The notes beneath the pieces were generated by a model that worked only from the letters and a program-made list of their open reading frames with translations, was not told the DNA's origin and did not search any database. From positions 62,001 to 126,000 of the forward strand of contig CAVCGL010000007.1 in the NCBI GenBank assembly GCA_963601915.1: a stretch of 64,000 bases of DNA, in the 5' to 3' direction. The stretch is from Butyricicoccus_A sp963601915. GTDB lineage: Bacteria; Bacillota; Clostridia; Oscillospirales; Butyricicoccaceae. This document shows positions 1 to 9,150 of the stretch, in pieces. The first letter of the stretch is position 1. Each line of letters begins with the position of its first letter. Position numbers and translations under genes: made by a program.

Positions 1-416
1 TCCTGATTGCTTGGGAGAATGAAGCCTTCCTCTCGCTGGAAGAATATCCGGATGATTACGAAGTTGTCATCCCGTCCGCTTCGATTTTGTGCCAGCCGAC
101 GGTTGCTGTCGTCGATGAAGTTGTCGATGACCGCGGCACCCGCGATGTGGCAACCGAGTATCTCAACTATCTGTACTCCGATGAAGCGCAGCGCATTGAA
201 GCGAAGAATTTCTATCGTCCGTCCAATCAGGACATTTTGAACGAGTATGCTTCGCAGAGCGACAGCAACACGATTACACAAATTCCGGAGGATGGCAAGT
301 GGATTGTCACAAAGAATCTGGATTTGACCAATATCAGCCATTTTGGCGGCTGGACAGAGGCAGCAGAAAAGCACTTTGCAGACGGTGCGATCTTTGACCA
401 GATTTACGAAAAATAA
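1..416 (+). CDS. sbp: Sulfate ABC transporter substrate-binding protein, C-terminal part
   Basis: The 5' end lies outside the window; about 137 C-terminal residues are read from base 3. It is the extracellular sulfate-binding component that delivers sulfate to the CysT/CysW permease. The visible part carries family-typical segments: a WENEAFL stretch at the start, the LNYLYSDEAQ helix, and a C-terminal FGGW...HFADGAIFDQIY block like that closing Sbp/CysP proteins. It is 21 bp upstream of cysT, so the two are surely co-transcribed. The signal peptide and lipobox cannot be seen. A thiosulfate-preferring paralogue is possible, but the downstream ATP sulfurylase genes favour sulfate. Confidence 0.9.
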   Translation, partial: LIAWENEAFLSLEEYPDDYEVVIPSASILCQPTVAVVDEVVDDRGTRDVATEYLNYLYSDEAQRIEAKNFYRPSNQDILNEYASQSDSNTITQIPEDGKWIVTKNLDLTNISHFGGWTEAAEKHFADGAIFDQIYEK

Positions 417-437
417 TGAGCAAGAAGGATTTTGATT

Positions 438-1280
438 ATGAAACAAAGAAGAAAAAAATTGCGGGTCATTCCGGGATTCGGATTGTCGCTCGGAATCACA
501 GTGGCGATCCTCAGTTTCATCGTCATCATCCCACTGTGTTCTCTGGTTGTGTTTTCCGCACACCTCTCTCTCTCTGATTTTATACATACCGTGACCAGCC
601 CCCGTGTGCTGGCGAGCTACAAAGTCAGCTTTTTGACGGCACTCACGGCATCGCTGATCAATGCAGTGATGGGACTCATCATCGCATGGGTGCTGGTACG
701 GTATGAATTTCCGGGCAAACGAATCATAGACGGCATGATCGAAGTTCCGTTTGCCCTTCCGACAGCGGTTGCCGGTATTGCGCTGACACATATGACAGTA
801 GACACGAGTGTGATTGGCAGCTTCTTCCATGACCATTTCGGCATTGACATCGCCTATACCCGCACAGGCATTACGCTGGCGCTGGTATTCATCGGTATTC
901 CGTTCGTCGTTCGTTCGGTACAGCCGGTGCTGGAAAAGCTGGATGGACAGTTTGAAGAAGCAGCGAGCATTCTGGGTGCCAGCCGCGGATACACGTTCCG
1001 CCATGTCATCTTTCCGGAAATTCTTCCGGCACTGATTGCGGGATTTACAATGGCATTTGCCCGCAGCCTCGGCGAATACGGCAGCGTCGTATTTATCGCA
1101 GGCAATACACCGTATGAAACAGAGATTACCCCTCTGCTTATCATGTCGAAATTACAGGAATTTGATTATGCCAGTGCGACATCCATTGCACTCGTTATGC
1201 TGGCAGCAGCATTCCTGATTCTGTTTATCAATGCGGTTTTGCAGAGCCGCTCGTCTAAAATTATCAGCGGTATCGAGTAA
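438..1280 (+). CDS. cysT: Sulfate ABC transporter permease CysT
   Basis: Inner-membrane permease subunit (280 aa) that forms the sulfate channel with CysW. Hydrophobic segments fit the usual six-helix BPD_transp_1 fold, and the cytoplasmic EAA-type loop (EAASILGAS, then SLGEYGSVVFIAGN) that docks on the ATPase is present near residues 175-225. I chose ATG 438 because AAGGA at 425-429 is 8 nt away; an in-frame TTG at 432 lies too close to it. One residue block in the periplasmic loop after TM3 is shorter than in enterobacterial CysT. Second gene of the sulfate operon. Confidence 0.94.
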   Translation: MKQRRKKLRVIPGFGLSLGITVAILSFIVIIPLCSLVVFSAHLSLSDFIHTVTSPRVLASYKVSFLTALTASLINAVMGLIIAWVLVRYEFPGKRIIDGMIEVPFALPTAVAGIALTHMTVDTSVIGSFFHDHFGIDIAYTRTGITLALVFIGIPFVVRSVQPVLEKLDGQFEEAASILGASRGYTFRHVIFPEILPALIAGFTMAFARSLGEYGSVVFIAGNTPYETEITPLLIMSKLQEFDYASATSIALVMLAAAFLILFINAVLQSRSSKIISGIE

Positions 1281-1294
1281 GGAGGAAACAAGCT

Positions 1295-2113
1295 GTGAAA
1301 AAACAATCATCCGGAGCTGTCAAATGGCTCCTGATCGCAGTGAGCGTCCTGTTTCTCGTTGTGATGCTGATCCTGCCGCTGGTATACGTGTTGGTTACCG
1401 CGTTCCGTCAGGGCATTCAGCCGTTCTTGGCAGCGGTCACGGACAAATATGCACTGAAATCTGTGCAGCTGACAATTGAAGCGACACTGTTTGCCGTGGT
1501 ACTCAATACCATTTTTGGATTGTTCGCTGCATGGAGCATCACAAAATTTCAGTTCCGTGGAAAAAAAGTGATCTCTACGCTGATCGATCTTCCGCTTACG
1601 GTTTCTCCGATTATCGCGGGCTTGATCTTTGTTTTGACCTATGGCAGACAGAGCAGCTTATATCCGCTCCTCAAGAGCATGGACATCAAGATTATTTATG
1701 CTGTTCCGGGCATCATTATGGCGACCGTCTTTGTTACGTTTCCGTTTATCTCCCGTGAAATCATTCCGGTGTTGACGGCGGCGGGAACAGAGGAAGAAGA
1801 AGCCGCTGCACTGATGGGTGCAAAGGGCTGGACGATTTTCAGCAAAGTGACCTTCCCGCATATGCGGTGGGCACTGCTGTACGGCATTGTCTTGTGCACA
1901 GCCCGTGCAATGGGCGAATTCGGTGCGGTATCGGTTCTTTCCGGACATCTGAGAGGCAAGACCAATACGATGCCGCTGTATATTGAGCTGCTGTATCAGG
2001 GCTATGATTTTACCGGTGCCTTTGCCATGTCGGCAATCTTGGTTGTGATGGCAATCATCATTCTGGTTCTGCGCAGCGTGCTGGAGTACCGAGGAAAGAA
2101 GAACGAGGAGTAA
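1295..2113 (+). CDS. cysW: Sulfate ABC transporter permease CysW
   Basis: Second permease subunit (272 aa), partner of CysT. It shows about six transmembrane segments and the EAA loop (EEEEAAALMGAKGW...FPHMRWALLYG) followed by ARAMGEFGAVSVLSGH, a hallmark of CysW. The start is GTG 1295 with GGAGG at 1281-1285 upstream; no better ATG is in frame. It is 14 bp after cysT and 3 bp before cysA, which indicates tight translational coupling. Confidence 0.94.
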   Translation: MKKQSSGAVKWLLIAVSVLFLVVMLILPLVYVLVTAFRQGIQPFLAAVTDKYALKSVQLTIEATLFAVVLNTIFGLFAAWSITKFQFRGKKVISTLIDLPLTVSPIIAGLIFVLTYGRQSSLYPLLKSMDIKIIYAVPGIIMATVFVTFPFISREIIPVLTAAGTEEEEAAALMGAKGWTIFSKVTFPHMRWALLYGIVLCTARAMGEFGAVSVLSGHLRGKTNTMPLYIELLYQGYDFTGAFAMSAILVVMAIIILVLRSVLEYRGKKNEE

Positions 2114-2116
2114 GCG

Positions 2117-3193
2117 ATGGAAAAACAATATTACGTGCAGATGAAAGGTGTCAATAAAAGCTTTGGCAGCTTTCAGGCATCAAAAAATATCAATTTTGGA
2201 ATTGAAAAAGGCAAGCTCGTCGGTCTGCTCGGTCCGTCCGGCTCCGGTAAAACAACCATTCTTCGTATGCTGGCAGGTTTGGAAACCGCAGACAGCGGCG
2301 ACATCCTGATTGACGGAAAAGTAGTCAACGATGTACCGGCGAGCAAGCGAGGCATCGGATTTGTCTTTCAGAGCTATGCGCTGTTCCGCTACATGACGAT
2401 TTATGACAACATTGCGTTTGGCCTAAAAATTCAGAAGTGGCCAAAGCAGCGCATCAAAGAGCGCGTGCACGAGATGCTGGAACTGGTCGGCTTGGAGGGC
2501 TTGGAAAATCGGTATCCAAACCAGCTTTCCGGCGGACAGCGGCAGAGAGTTGCGTTTGCCCGTGCGCTGGCACCGCAGCCGCAGCTGCTGCTGCTTGATG
2601 AGCCGTTTGCAGCGATTGATGCAAAGGTTCGCTTGGAGCTTCGCAGCTGGCTGCGTGAGATGATTTCTTCGGTCGGTGTGACAAGTATTTTCGTCACCCA
2701 CGATCAGGATGAAGCCATTGAAGTTGCCGACCAGATTATTATTACCAATCAGGGACAGATTGAACAGATTGGTTCTCCAAAAGACATTTATCGGACGCCG
2801 CACACCCCATTTGTGGCGCAGTTTATCGGACAGTCCTCTGTCGTAGAGGACTTCCAAAAGTTCTCCGGTTTTGAAAATGCGGATGTCCGTGCAAAGCACG
2901 CGGCGATTCGACCGGAGTATATCACGGTGACAAAACAGGGCGAATACCTCAAATATCCAATCGGTTCGGAAGAAGGCGTGGTAGAATCCACAGCGTTCCG
3001 CGGAAGCGAAATTGAGCTGAAGATTCGCGTAAAGGACAGCGTGCTCACAGCAAAACGACTGCTGGACGAAGCACCGATTGAAGTGGGAGAAAGCGTCAAA
3101 GTATTTATTTATCGTGCGTATGCGTTTGACGACGAAAAGGCATACGTCATTGAAAATGCGGCGTTGACATCGCCGGATTCCGTATTTATCTAA
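2117..3193 (+). CDS. cysA: Sulfate ABC transporter ATP-binding protein CysA
   Basis: ATPase that powers sulfate import (358 aa). Visible motifs: Walker A GPSGSGKT at residues 39-46, Q-loop Q85, signature LSGGQRQ at 137-143, Walker B LLLLDEP with catalytic E162, and the switch histidine in the THDQDEA stretch. About 120 residues follow the nucleotide-binding domain and form the TOBE-like regulatory domain seen in CysA. Start ATG 2117 lies 3 bp after the cysW stop. It closes the transport part of the operon; the reductive genes follow after 14 bp. Confidence 0.94.
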   Translation: MEKQYYVQMKGVNKSFGSFQASKNINFGIEKGKLVGLLGPSGSGKTTILRMLAGLETADSGDILIDGKVVNDVPASKRGIGFVFQSYALFRYMTIYDNIAFGLKIQKWPKQRIKERVHEMLELVGLEGLENRYPNQLSGGQRQRVAFARALAPQPQLLLLDEPFAAIDAKVRLELRSWLREMISSVGVTSIFVTHDQDEAIEVADQIIITNQGQIEQIGSPKDIYRTPHTPFVAQFIGQSSVVEDFQKFSGFENADVRAKHAAIRPEYITVTKQGEYLKYPIGSEEGVVESTAFRGSEIELKIRVKDSVLTAKRLLDEAPIEVGESVKVFIYRAYAFDDEKAYVIENAALTSPDSVFI

Positions 3194-3207
3194 CAGGAGG
3201 TGTTTTT

Positions 3208-4881
3208 GTGAAGACAGTTCAATTGGAAACAGATATTCTGATTCTCGGCGGCGGCGCAGCGGGATGCTACGCAGCGATGACTGTACAGAAGCAGGCACCA
3301 AATGCAAAGATCTTAATTCTGGAAAAAGCAGATATTCGCCGCAGCGGCTGCTTGGCAGCTGGCGTCAATGCACTCAATGCGTATATTGTTCCGGGCAAGA
3401 CGCCGGAATTTTACGTAGACTATGCGAAAAAGGATGCACACGGCATCGTGCGAGAGGATCTGCTCCTCAGCATGAGCGAACGTCTGAATCAAGTGACCCA
3501 TCATCTGGAGGAATTGGGCTTAGTCATTCTGAAAGATGAAAAGGGAAATTATGTCACACGCGGCAATCGAAACATCAAGATCAACGGCGAAAATATTAAG
3601 ACGATTTTGGCAGATGCTGTTCGGAATTGTCCGAATGTCACGGTTCTCAATCATGTCAATGCCATTGACTATATTGTAAAAGACAATACGATTCAAGGCG
3701 TGTTTGCCAACGGCGTATTGGAAGAAAAGCTGTACGCTATCAGCTGTAAGGCATGTATCTGTGCTACCGGCGGTGCGGCTGGTCTGTATCGTCCAAACAA
3801 TCCGGGATTTTCCCGCCACAAAATGTGGTATCCGCCGTTTAACACAGGTGCTGGCTATGCCATGGGCATTCGTGCCGGTGCAGAAATGACGACGTTTGAG
3901 ATGCGGTTTATCGCTCTGCGATGCAAGGACACCATCGCACCGACCGGCACGCTGGCACAGGGCGTTGGCGCGAAGCAGGTCAACGCACACGGCGAAGTAT
4001 ACGAGCAGAAATACGGTCTGACGACTTCTCAGCGTGTATACGGCACGGTGATGGAAAACCGAGAGGGCCGCGGTCCTTGTTATCTGCGCACCAAGGGCAT
4101 CACGAAAGAGCAGGCAGACAGCTTGAAAAAAGCATATCTCAACATGGCTCCTTCGCAGACGCTCAAGTGGCTGGAAAATGGCAGCTCACCGGATGAAGAA
4201 AATGTAGAAATTGAAGGCACCGAGCCGTATATCATTGGCGGACATACGGCGAGCGGATATTGGGTCGATGCCAAACGCATGACGACGGTACACGGTTTGT
4301 TTGCAGCCGGTGATGTCGCTGGCGGAAGCCCGCAGAAGTATGTAACCGGTGCGCTGGCAGAAGGCGAAATCGCTGGTGAAGCGGCGGCTGCCTATCTTGC
4401 CGGAGAGCAGGGAAGCATTCCTGACGCGTTTATTCATGACAAGCAGACCGAGATTGCATCGTATTTTTCCAACACATCCATGTTTACCACAGAGGATTTG
4501 GAAGAGGCGATGCAGGGCGTCATGGATCAGTATGCAGGCGGTATCCGAACCGACTATGGATTTACAGAATCCGGTTTGGCTCTGGCAGACAAAAAGATCC
4601 TGCGCCTGATTGCCTTGAGCGACAGCGTGCATGTTTCGGATATGCAGGAGCTGACTCGTCTGTTTGAGCTAAAAGAACGACTGCTCGTATGCCGCGTGGT
4701 GATTGCCCATCTGGCAGATCGAAAGGAAACGCGCTGGCACTGCTTTGCGGAGAATCTGGATCATCCGGAAACAGATGACAGCTGGCTGAAATATGTCAAT
4801 TCTCGATATGAAAATGGAGAAATTCATATGATTCATCGAGAGTTAACAGGGAGGTATGAAGTCTATGAGCATTCAAATTGA
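3208..4881 (+). CDS. aprA: Adenylylsulfate reductase alpha-like flavoprotein
   Basis: FAD flavoprotein of the fumarate reductase/succinate dehydrogenase superfamily (557 aa). The dinucleotide-binding GGGAAG is at residues 14-19, the RRSGCLAAGVNALNAY segment binds FAD, and a late GLFAAGDVAGG motif closes the FAD domain. Its place between a sulfate transporter and ATP sulfurylase, directly followed by a two-cluster ferredoxin, argues for APS reduction to sulfite and AMP. It is about 100 residues shorter than AprA of dissimilatory sulfate reducers, fitting an assimilatory form. Start GTG 3208 has GGAGG at 3197-3201. Without the context a generic fumarate-reductase-type flavoprotein would be the safer name. 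Confidence 0.85.
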   Translation: MKTVQLETDILILGGGAAGCYAAMTVQKQAPNAKILILEKADIRRSGCLAAGVNALNAYIVPGKTPEFYVDYAKKDAHGIVREDLLLSMSERLNQVTHHLEELGLVILKDEKGNYVTRGNRNIKINGENIKTILADAVRNCPNVTVLNHVNAIDYIVKDNTIQGVFANGVLEEKLYAISCKACICATGGAAGLYRPNNPGFSRHKMWYPPFNTGAGYAMGIRAGAEMTTFEMRFIALRCKDTIAPTGTLAQGVGAKQVNAHGEVYEQKYGLTTSQRVYGTVMENREGRGPCYLRTKGITKEQADSLKKAYLNMAPSQTLKWLENGSSPDEENVEIEGTEPYIIGGHTASGYWVDAKRMTTVHGLFAAGDVAGGSPQKYVTGALAEGEIAGEAAAAYLAGEQGSIPDAFIHDKQTEIASYFSNTSMFTTEDLEEAMQGVMDQYAGGIRTDYGFTESGLALADKKILRLIALSDSVHVSDMQELTRLFELKERLLVCRVVIAHLADRKETRWHCFAENLDHPETDDSWLKYVNSRYENGEIHMIHRELTGRYEVYEHSN

Positions 4882-5176
4882 CCGGACAAAGTGTGTTGGC
4901 TGCGGTCAGTGCGCAGAGATTTGTCCCGGCACATTGATTCGCATGACGCAGAAAAAAGCGGAGATGCGATACCCGATGGAATGCTGGGGCTGCGCGTCCT
5001 GTGTCAAGGAATGTCCGGCACATGCGATTTCCCTGTACTTAGGAGCAGACATTGGCGGCGCAGGATGCCGCATGACAGTAAAAAAAGACGGCAGTTTGCT
5101 GCACTGGATCGTCAGCCGACCGGATGCGTCGGAGGAGACCATTACCGTAGATAGCCGAAATGCGAATCAATATTGA
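4865..5176 (+). CDS. aprB: AprB-like 4Fe-4S ferredoxin subunit
   Basis: Small iron-sulfur protein (103 aa) expected to pass electrons to the FAD of the AprA-like subunit. It has two complete 4Fe-4S motifs, CVGCGQCAEICP near residues 10-21 and CWGCASCVKECP near 41-52, then a short C-terminal tail. Dissimilatory AprB is longer (about 150 aa), so the tail that wraps AprA is mostly missing. The gene overlaps aprA by 17 bp. GGGAGG at 4849-4854 is 10 nt before ATG 4865 but only 1 nt before an in-frame ATG at 4856, so 4865 is preferred. Confidence 0.87.
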   Translation: MSIQIDRTKCVGCGQCAEICPGTLIRMTQKKAEMRYPMECWGCASCVKECPAHAISLYLGADIGGAGCRMTVKKDGSLLHWIVSRPDASEETITVDSRNANQY

Positions 5177-5191
5177 TTGGAGTTGAAGACG

Positions 5192-6091
5192 ATGAGTGAA
5201 TTTTCCCACCTCGACCAATTAGAGGCAGAGGCAATTTATATTATGAGAGAAGTGGCAGCCGAGTGTGAGCGTCCGGTTATGCTGTATTCCATCGGCAAGG
5301 ACAGTTCGGTTATGCTGCATCTGGCTATGAAGGCGTTCTATCCGGAAAAGCCGCCATTCCCGTTCCTGCACGTAGACACTACCTGGAAGTTCAAGGAAAT
5401 GATTGAATTCCGTGACCGCAAGGCAAAGGAACTCGGCATTGACATGTTGGTTTACGCCAATCAGGACGGCGTGGCAAAGGGCATCAATCCGTTTGACCAC
5501 GGTTCTGCATACACCGACATCATGAAAACACAGGCGCTCAAGCAGGCACTCAAGAAGTACGGCTTTACCGCAGCATTCGGCGGCGGCCGTCGAGACGAAG
5601 AAAAATCTCGCGCCAAGGAACGTATTTTCTCGTTCCGCAACGAAGCACAGGCTTGGGACCCGAAAAATCAGCGTCCGGAAATGTGGAAGCTGTACAACAC
5701 CAAGATTCACAAGGGCGAAAGCATTCGCGTGTTCCCGCTGTCCAACTGGACAGAAAAGGATATTTGGCAGTATATTCAGCGCGAGAACATCGACATCGTA
5801 CCGCTGTACTTTGCAGCAGAGCGTCCGGTTGTCGAGCGTGACGGCAACCTCATCATGGTTGATGACGACCGCATGAGACTGCTGCCGGGCGAAAAGCCGA
5901 TGATGAAGAGCGTGCGTTTCCGCACGTTGGGATGCTATCCGCTGACTGGCGGCGTAGAATCCACGGCAACAACCCTTGACGAAGTAATTTCTGAAACATT
6001 ATCCGCCGTTACCTCTGAACGAACCAGCCGCGTGATTGATAAGGAAGCAGCCGGAAGCATGGAGCGTAGAAAGAGAGAAGGTTATTTCTAA
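5192..6091 (+). CDS. cysD: Sulfate adenylyltransferase subunit 2
   Basis: PP-loop ATP sulfurylase subunit (299 aa) that makes adenylylsulfate (APS) from sulfate and ATP, driven by GTP hydrolysis in CysN. The pyrophosphate-binding loop SIGKDSSVMLHL is near residues 34-45; FGGGRRDEEKSRAKERIFS and RFRTLGCYPLTG are conserved CysD segments. The start is ATG 5192, with GGAG at 5179-5182 nine nt upstream; a TTG at 5177 in the same frame overlaps that site. The stop overlaps the cysN start by one base (TAATG). Confidence 0.95.
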   Translation: MSEFSHLDQLEAEAIYIMREVAAECERPVMLYSIGKDSSVMLHLAMKAFYPEKPPFPFLHVDTTWKFKEMIEFRDRKAKELGIDMLVYANQDGVAKGINPFDHGSAYTDIMKTQALKQALKKYGFTAAFGGGRRDEEKSRAKERIFSFRNEAQAWDPKNQRPEMWKLYNTKIHKGESIRVFPLSNWTEKDIWQYIQRENIDIVPLYFAAERPVVERDGNLIMVDDDRMRLLPGEKPMMKSVRFRTLGCYPLTGGVESTATTLDEVISETLSAVTSERTSRVIDKEAAGSMERRKREGYF

Positions 6092-7785
6092 TGAAGAATC
6101 TGTTAAAGTTTATTACCTGCGGCAGTGTGGATGACGGTAAATCCACACTGATCGGACATATTTTATACGACACCAAGAAGCTGTACACGGATCAGGAACA
6201 GGCACTGGAGCTGGACAGTAAGGTCGGCAGCCGCGGCGGTGAAATCGACTATTCGCTGCTGCTGGATGGTCTGATGGCAGAGCGCGAGCAGGGCATTACG
6301 ATTGACGTTGCATATCGCTATTTCACCACGGACAACCGCAGCTTTATCGTAGCGGATACGCCGGGTCATGAGGAATACACGAGAAACATGGCTGTTGGCG
6401 CATCGTTTGCTGATCTGGCAATCATTCTGGTCGATGCATCGCAGGGCGTGCTCGTTCAGACCCGCCGCCATGCACGCATCTGTGCACTGATGGGCATTCG
6501 TTACTTCGTCTTTGCCCTCAACAAGATGGATCTTGTTGATTACAGCGAGGAGAAGTTCCGCAAGATTGAGACGGATATTCAGGCACTGGCAGAAGAGCTC
6601 AAGCTGTACAGCGTCAAGATTATTCCGGTATCTGCAACGGCCGGTGACAACCTGACCAAGCATTCCGATGCGATGCCGTGGTACACCGGCACAACGCTGC
6701 TGGATTATCTGGAAAACGTAGATATTGATGAGGCATCGCATGAGGAAGGCTTCTATATGCCGGTACAGCGCGTATGCCGTCCGAATCATACCTTCCGTGG
6801 TTTCCAGGGTCAGATTGAAGCAGGTGCAATCTCTGTCGGTGACGAGATTCATGTACAGCCGAGTGAAGAGACTGCCCATGTCAAGTCGATTTTGATCGGC
6901 GATAAGGATGCACAGACCGCTCGCGCAGGTCAGCCGGTAACCATTCAGCTGGATCGCGAGATTGACGTTTCCCGTGGCCGCGTTTTGACCAAGGACAGCC
7001 ATATTTCCTGCGCAAAGGCATTCCAGGCTACCCTGCTGTGGATGGATGACGATGCACTGACAGAGGGCAAGGAATACTTTGTCAAGGTCGGTACCCGCAC
7101 CATTCCGGGTGAAATTCGCTCGATTCGCTATAAGACCGATGTAAATACCGGCGAGCAGGTTCAGGCACATAGCCTGAAGAAGAACGAGATTGCTTACTGC
7201 GACATTACCGTGGCAGAAGAGATTCCGGTAGATACGTTTGAGAACCACAAGACGCTGGGCGAAGTGCTGTTTATTGACCGTGTCACCAACATGACCTCTG
7301 CGTGCGGCGTTGTCGAAGCATTGGTACAGGATTCTTCCGCAGACCGCACGGTACAGTTCCAGAGTGAAGATGGCACCGTTAAGACTCACCTGTTTGAGAC
7401 GGTTTACATGCAGCTGGATTCCGGTCTGGTTGGCCGCTACGATCCGCAGGGCGTGCAGTTCAAGATTGGTGATAAGCTGCCGCTGACTGGTGAGGGCTAT
7501 GCATATCCGGACAGCTTTGACATCATCGCTCGTGAGAGCAAGCAGGTTGTTCGCATTATCAACGGCATTTATGCAGAGGTTCTGCCGCTGGCAGAGTATC
7601 GGGTTGACGGTGTGCCGCTGGTCGATGCATATGGCAATGAGATTGCCGTATCGACACAGGATGCTCTGGAAGAGTATCTGACTGCGGTTGCACAGGACGA
7701 GACCAAGCTCAATGAGCTGCTGCATTTTGAGACCTTCCGCAAGATTGTTTTCCGCAACGGTGAGGCAGCAGATTACGTAATTTAA
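6091..7785 (+). CDS. cysN: Sulfate adenylyltransferase subunit 1, GTPase
   Basis: EF-Tu-like GTPase (564 aa) that couples GTP hydrolysis to APS synthesis by CysD. G1 is GSVDDGKST near residue 11, G3 is DTPGHEEYTRNM near 90, and G4 is NKMDLVD near 148; beta-barrel domains follow. It is about 90 residues longer than the 475-residue E. coli protein. The extra C-terminal part (after about residue 460) has no P-loop, so it is not the APS kinase of CysNC fusions. The absence of APS kinase agrees with direct APS reduction by AprAB. Last gene of the operon. Confidence 0.95.
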   Translation: MKNLLKFITCGSVDDGKSTLIGHILYDTKKLYTDQEQALELDSKVGSRGGEIDYSLLLDGLMAEREQGITIDVAYRYFTTDNRSFIVADTPGHEEYTRNMAVGASFADLAIILVDASQGVLVQTRRHARICALMGIRYFVFALNKMDLVDYSEEKFRKIETDIQALAEELKLYSVKIIPVSATAGDNLTKHSDAMPWYTGTTLLDYLENVDIDEASHEEGFYMPVQRVCRPNHTFRGFQGQIEAGAISVGDEIHVQPSEETAHVKSILIGDKDAQTARAGQPVTIQLDREIDVSRGRVLTKDSHISCAKAFQATLLWMDDDALTEGKEYFVKVGTRTIPGEIRSIRYKTDVNTGEQVQAHSLKKNEIAYCDITVAEEIPVDTFENHKTLGEVLFIDRVTNMTSACGVVEALVQDSSADRTVQFQSEDGTVKTHLFETVYMQLDSGLVGRYDPQGVQFKIGDKLPLTGEGYAYPDSFDIIARESKQVVRIINGIYAEVLPLAEYRVDGVPLVDAYGNEIAVSTQDALEEYLTAVAQDETKLNELLHFETFRKIVFRNGEAADYVI

Positions 7786-7810
7786 TAGAAAGAAACGATG
7801 CATTTCGTAG

Positions 7811-7851
7811 CCGGCAGCTTGTCTGAGAAATAGGACAAGCTGCCGGTTTTT
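7811..7851 (+). terminator. Rho-independent terminator of the sulfate operon
   Basis: A perfect 13-bp stem (7811-7823 with 7834-7846) closes a 10-nt loop and is followed by five T. It lies 25 bp after the cysN stop. Confidence 0.93.
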
Positions 7852-7883
7852 ATAGACAGGGGATTTTGTGTAAAAGTAACCTA

Positions 7884-7910
7884 TTGTATCGGTGGGAATT
7901 ATGCTATACT
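7884..7910 (+). promoter_or_regulatory. Extended -10 promoter of the patB operon
   Basis: TATACT at 7905-7910 is preceded by TGC (extended -10). The -35 is poor: TTGTAT at 7884-7889 with a 15-bp spacer. Confidence 0.6.
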
Positions 7911-7944
7911 ATATACGTTAGACTTTTTTGGAAAGGTGAATGCC

Positions 7945-9123
7945 ATGTCGGTTGATTTTGATACAGTCATAGAGCGCAGAGGAACCCATTGCTTGAAGTA
8001 TGATTTCGCGCGAGAGATGGGGATGCCGGAGGATGTGCTTCCGCTGTGGGTTGCCGATATGGATTTTCCAACGGCACCGGCGATTACAGAACGGCTGAAA
8101 TCCCTGGCACAGTATGGTATTTTCGGCTATACCGGTGTCAAGGAGGACTATTTTGCCGCCGTACAGCATTGGTATGCGTCTCGCTTTGGCTGGCAGACAC
8201 AGCGCAGCTGGCTGGTTACCACACCGGGCGTCGTATTTGCCATTGCGACTGCGATTCGGGCATTCACGCAAACAGGCGATGCGGTTTTGATTCAGCAGCC
8301 GGTATATTATCCGTTTGCCAATAAAGTCACAGAGAATGGCCGGAAATTGGTAGTCAATCCATTGGTTTTAAAAGATGGAAGATATGAAATGGATTTTGCG
8401 GACATGGAACGCAAAATCGTAGAGCAGCATGTCAAATTGTTTTTGCTGTGCAGTCCGCATAATCCAGTCGGACGCGTTTGGACAAGAGAAGAATTGCTGC
8501 GCGTCGGCGAAATTTGCCAAAAACACGGCGTGCTGGTTGTCAGCGATGAGATTCACGCGGATTTTACCTATCCGGGCTACACTCATCATGTTTTTGCGTC
8601 GATAAAACCCGCATTTGCAGATTTTACGATCACGTGCACAGCGCCAAGTAAGACATTTAACTTGGCAGGACTGCAGGATTCCAATATTTTTATTTCCAAT
8701 CGTGCACTGCGGCACGCCTATAAAAAAGAACTGTCCGCTTGTGGCTGCGGCGGCACGAACTGCATGGGCATGGCGGCATGTCAGGCGGCATATGAAGCCG
8801 GAGCAGAATGGCTGGAACAGCTCAAATGGTATCTGACGGATAATCTGGCATATGTGCGGCAATATTTACGCGAGCATCTGCCAGAAATTGCGATGATTGA
8901 GCCGGAAGGCACCTATTTGGTTTGGCTGGATTTGAGAAAATTGGGATGGAATGCCCAGAAACAAAAACAGGTCGTCGTTGACGAGGCCAAATTGTGGCTG
9001 GATACCGGAACCCTGTTTGGACAGGGCGGCGAAGGCTTTGAACGCATCAATATTGCTTGTCCGCGCAAGACGCTGCAGGAAGCGATGCAGCGATTGGAAT
9101 GTGCGATTCATCAACAGAGATAA
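7945..9123 (+). CDS. patB: PatB/MalY-type PLP aminotransferase, probable C-S beta-lyase
   Basis: Fold-type I PLP enzyme (392 aa) of the MalY/PatB group, which cleaves cystathionine or cysteine to a thiol, pyruvate and ammonia. Visible motifs: the N-terminal RRGTHCLKYDF and PLWVADMDFPTAP, the CSPHNPVGRVW segment, VVSDEIHADF, and SKTFNLAGLQ containing the PLP lysine. ATG 7945 has AAAGG 8 nt upstream; the in-frame GTG at 7936 overlaps that site. It is first in a sulfur-related operon, 27 bp before tcdA, so cysteine or cystathionine turnover is a likely role, though an aminotransferase function cannot be excluded. Confidence 0.87.
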   Translation: MSVDFDTVIERRGTHCLKYDFAREMGMPEDVLPLWVADMDFPTAPAITERLKSLAQYGIFGYTGVKEDYFAAVQHWYASRFGWQTQRSWLVTTPGVVFAIATAIRAFTQTGDAVLIQQPVYYPFANKVTENGRKLVVNPLVLKDGRYEMDFADMERKIVEQHVKLFLLCSPHNPVGRVWTREELLRVGEICQKHGVLVVSDEIHADFTYPGYTHHVFASIKPAFADFTITCTAPSKTFNLAGLQDSNIFISNRALRHAYKKELSACGCGGTNCMGMAACQAAYEAGAEWLEQLKWYLTDNLAYVRQYLREHLPEIAMIEPEGTYLVWLDLRKLGWNAQKQKQVVVDEAKLWLDTGTLFGQGGEGFERINIACPRKTLQEAMQRLECAIHQQR

Positions 9124-9150
9124 GATAAAATCATTCAGAGTGAGGAAGTT

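Noticed and set aside
7400..7785. APS kinase domain fused to CysN
   Set aside because: No P-loop or other CysC motif is present in the C-terminal extension.
6163..7803. Minus-strand open frame of 546 codons opposite cysN
   Set aside because: It mirrors the strongly biased codons of cysN in the complementary frame, has a Cys/Arg/Leu-rich composition without domains, and lacks a ribosome binding site.
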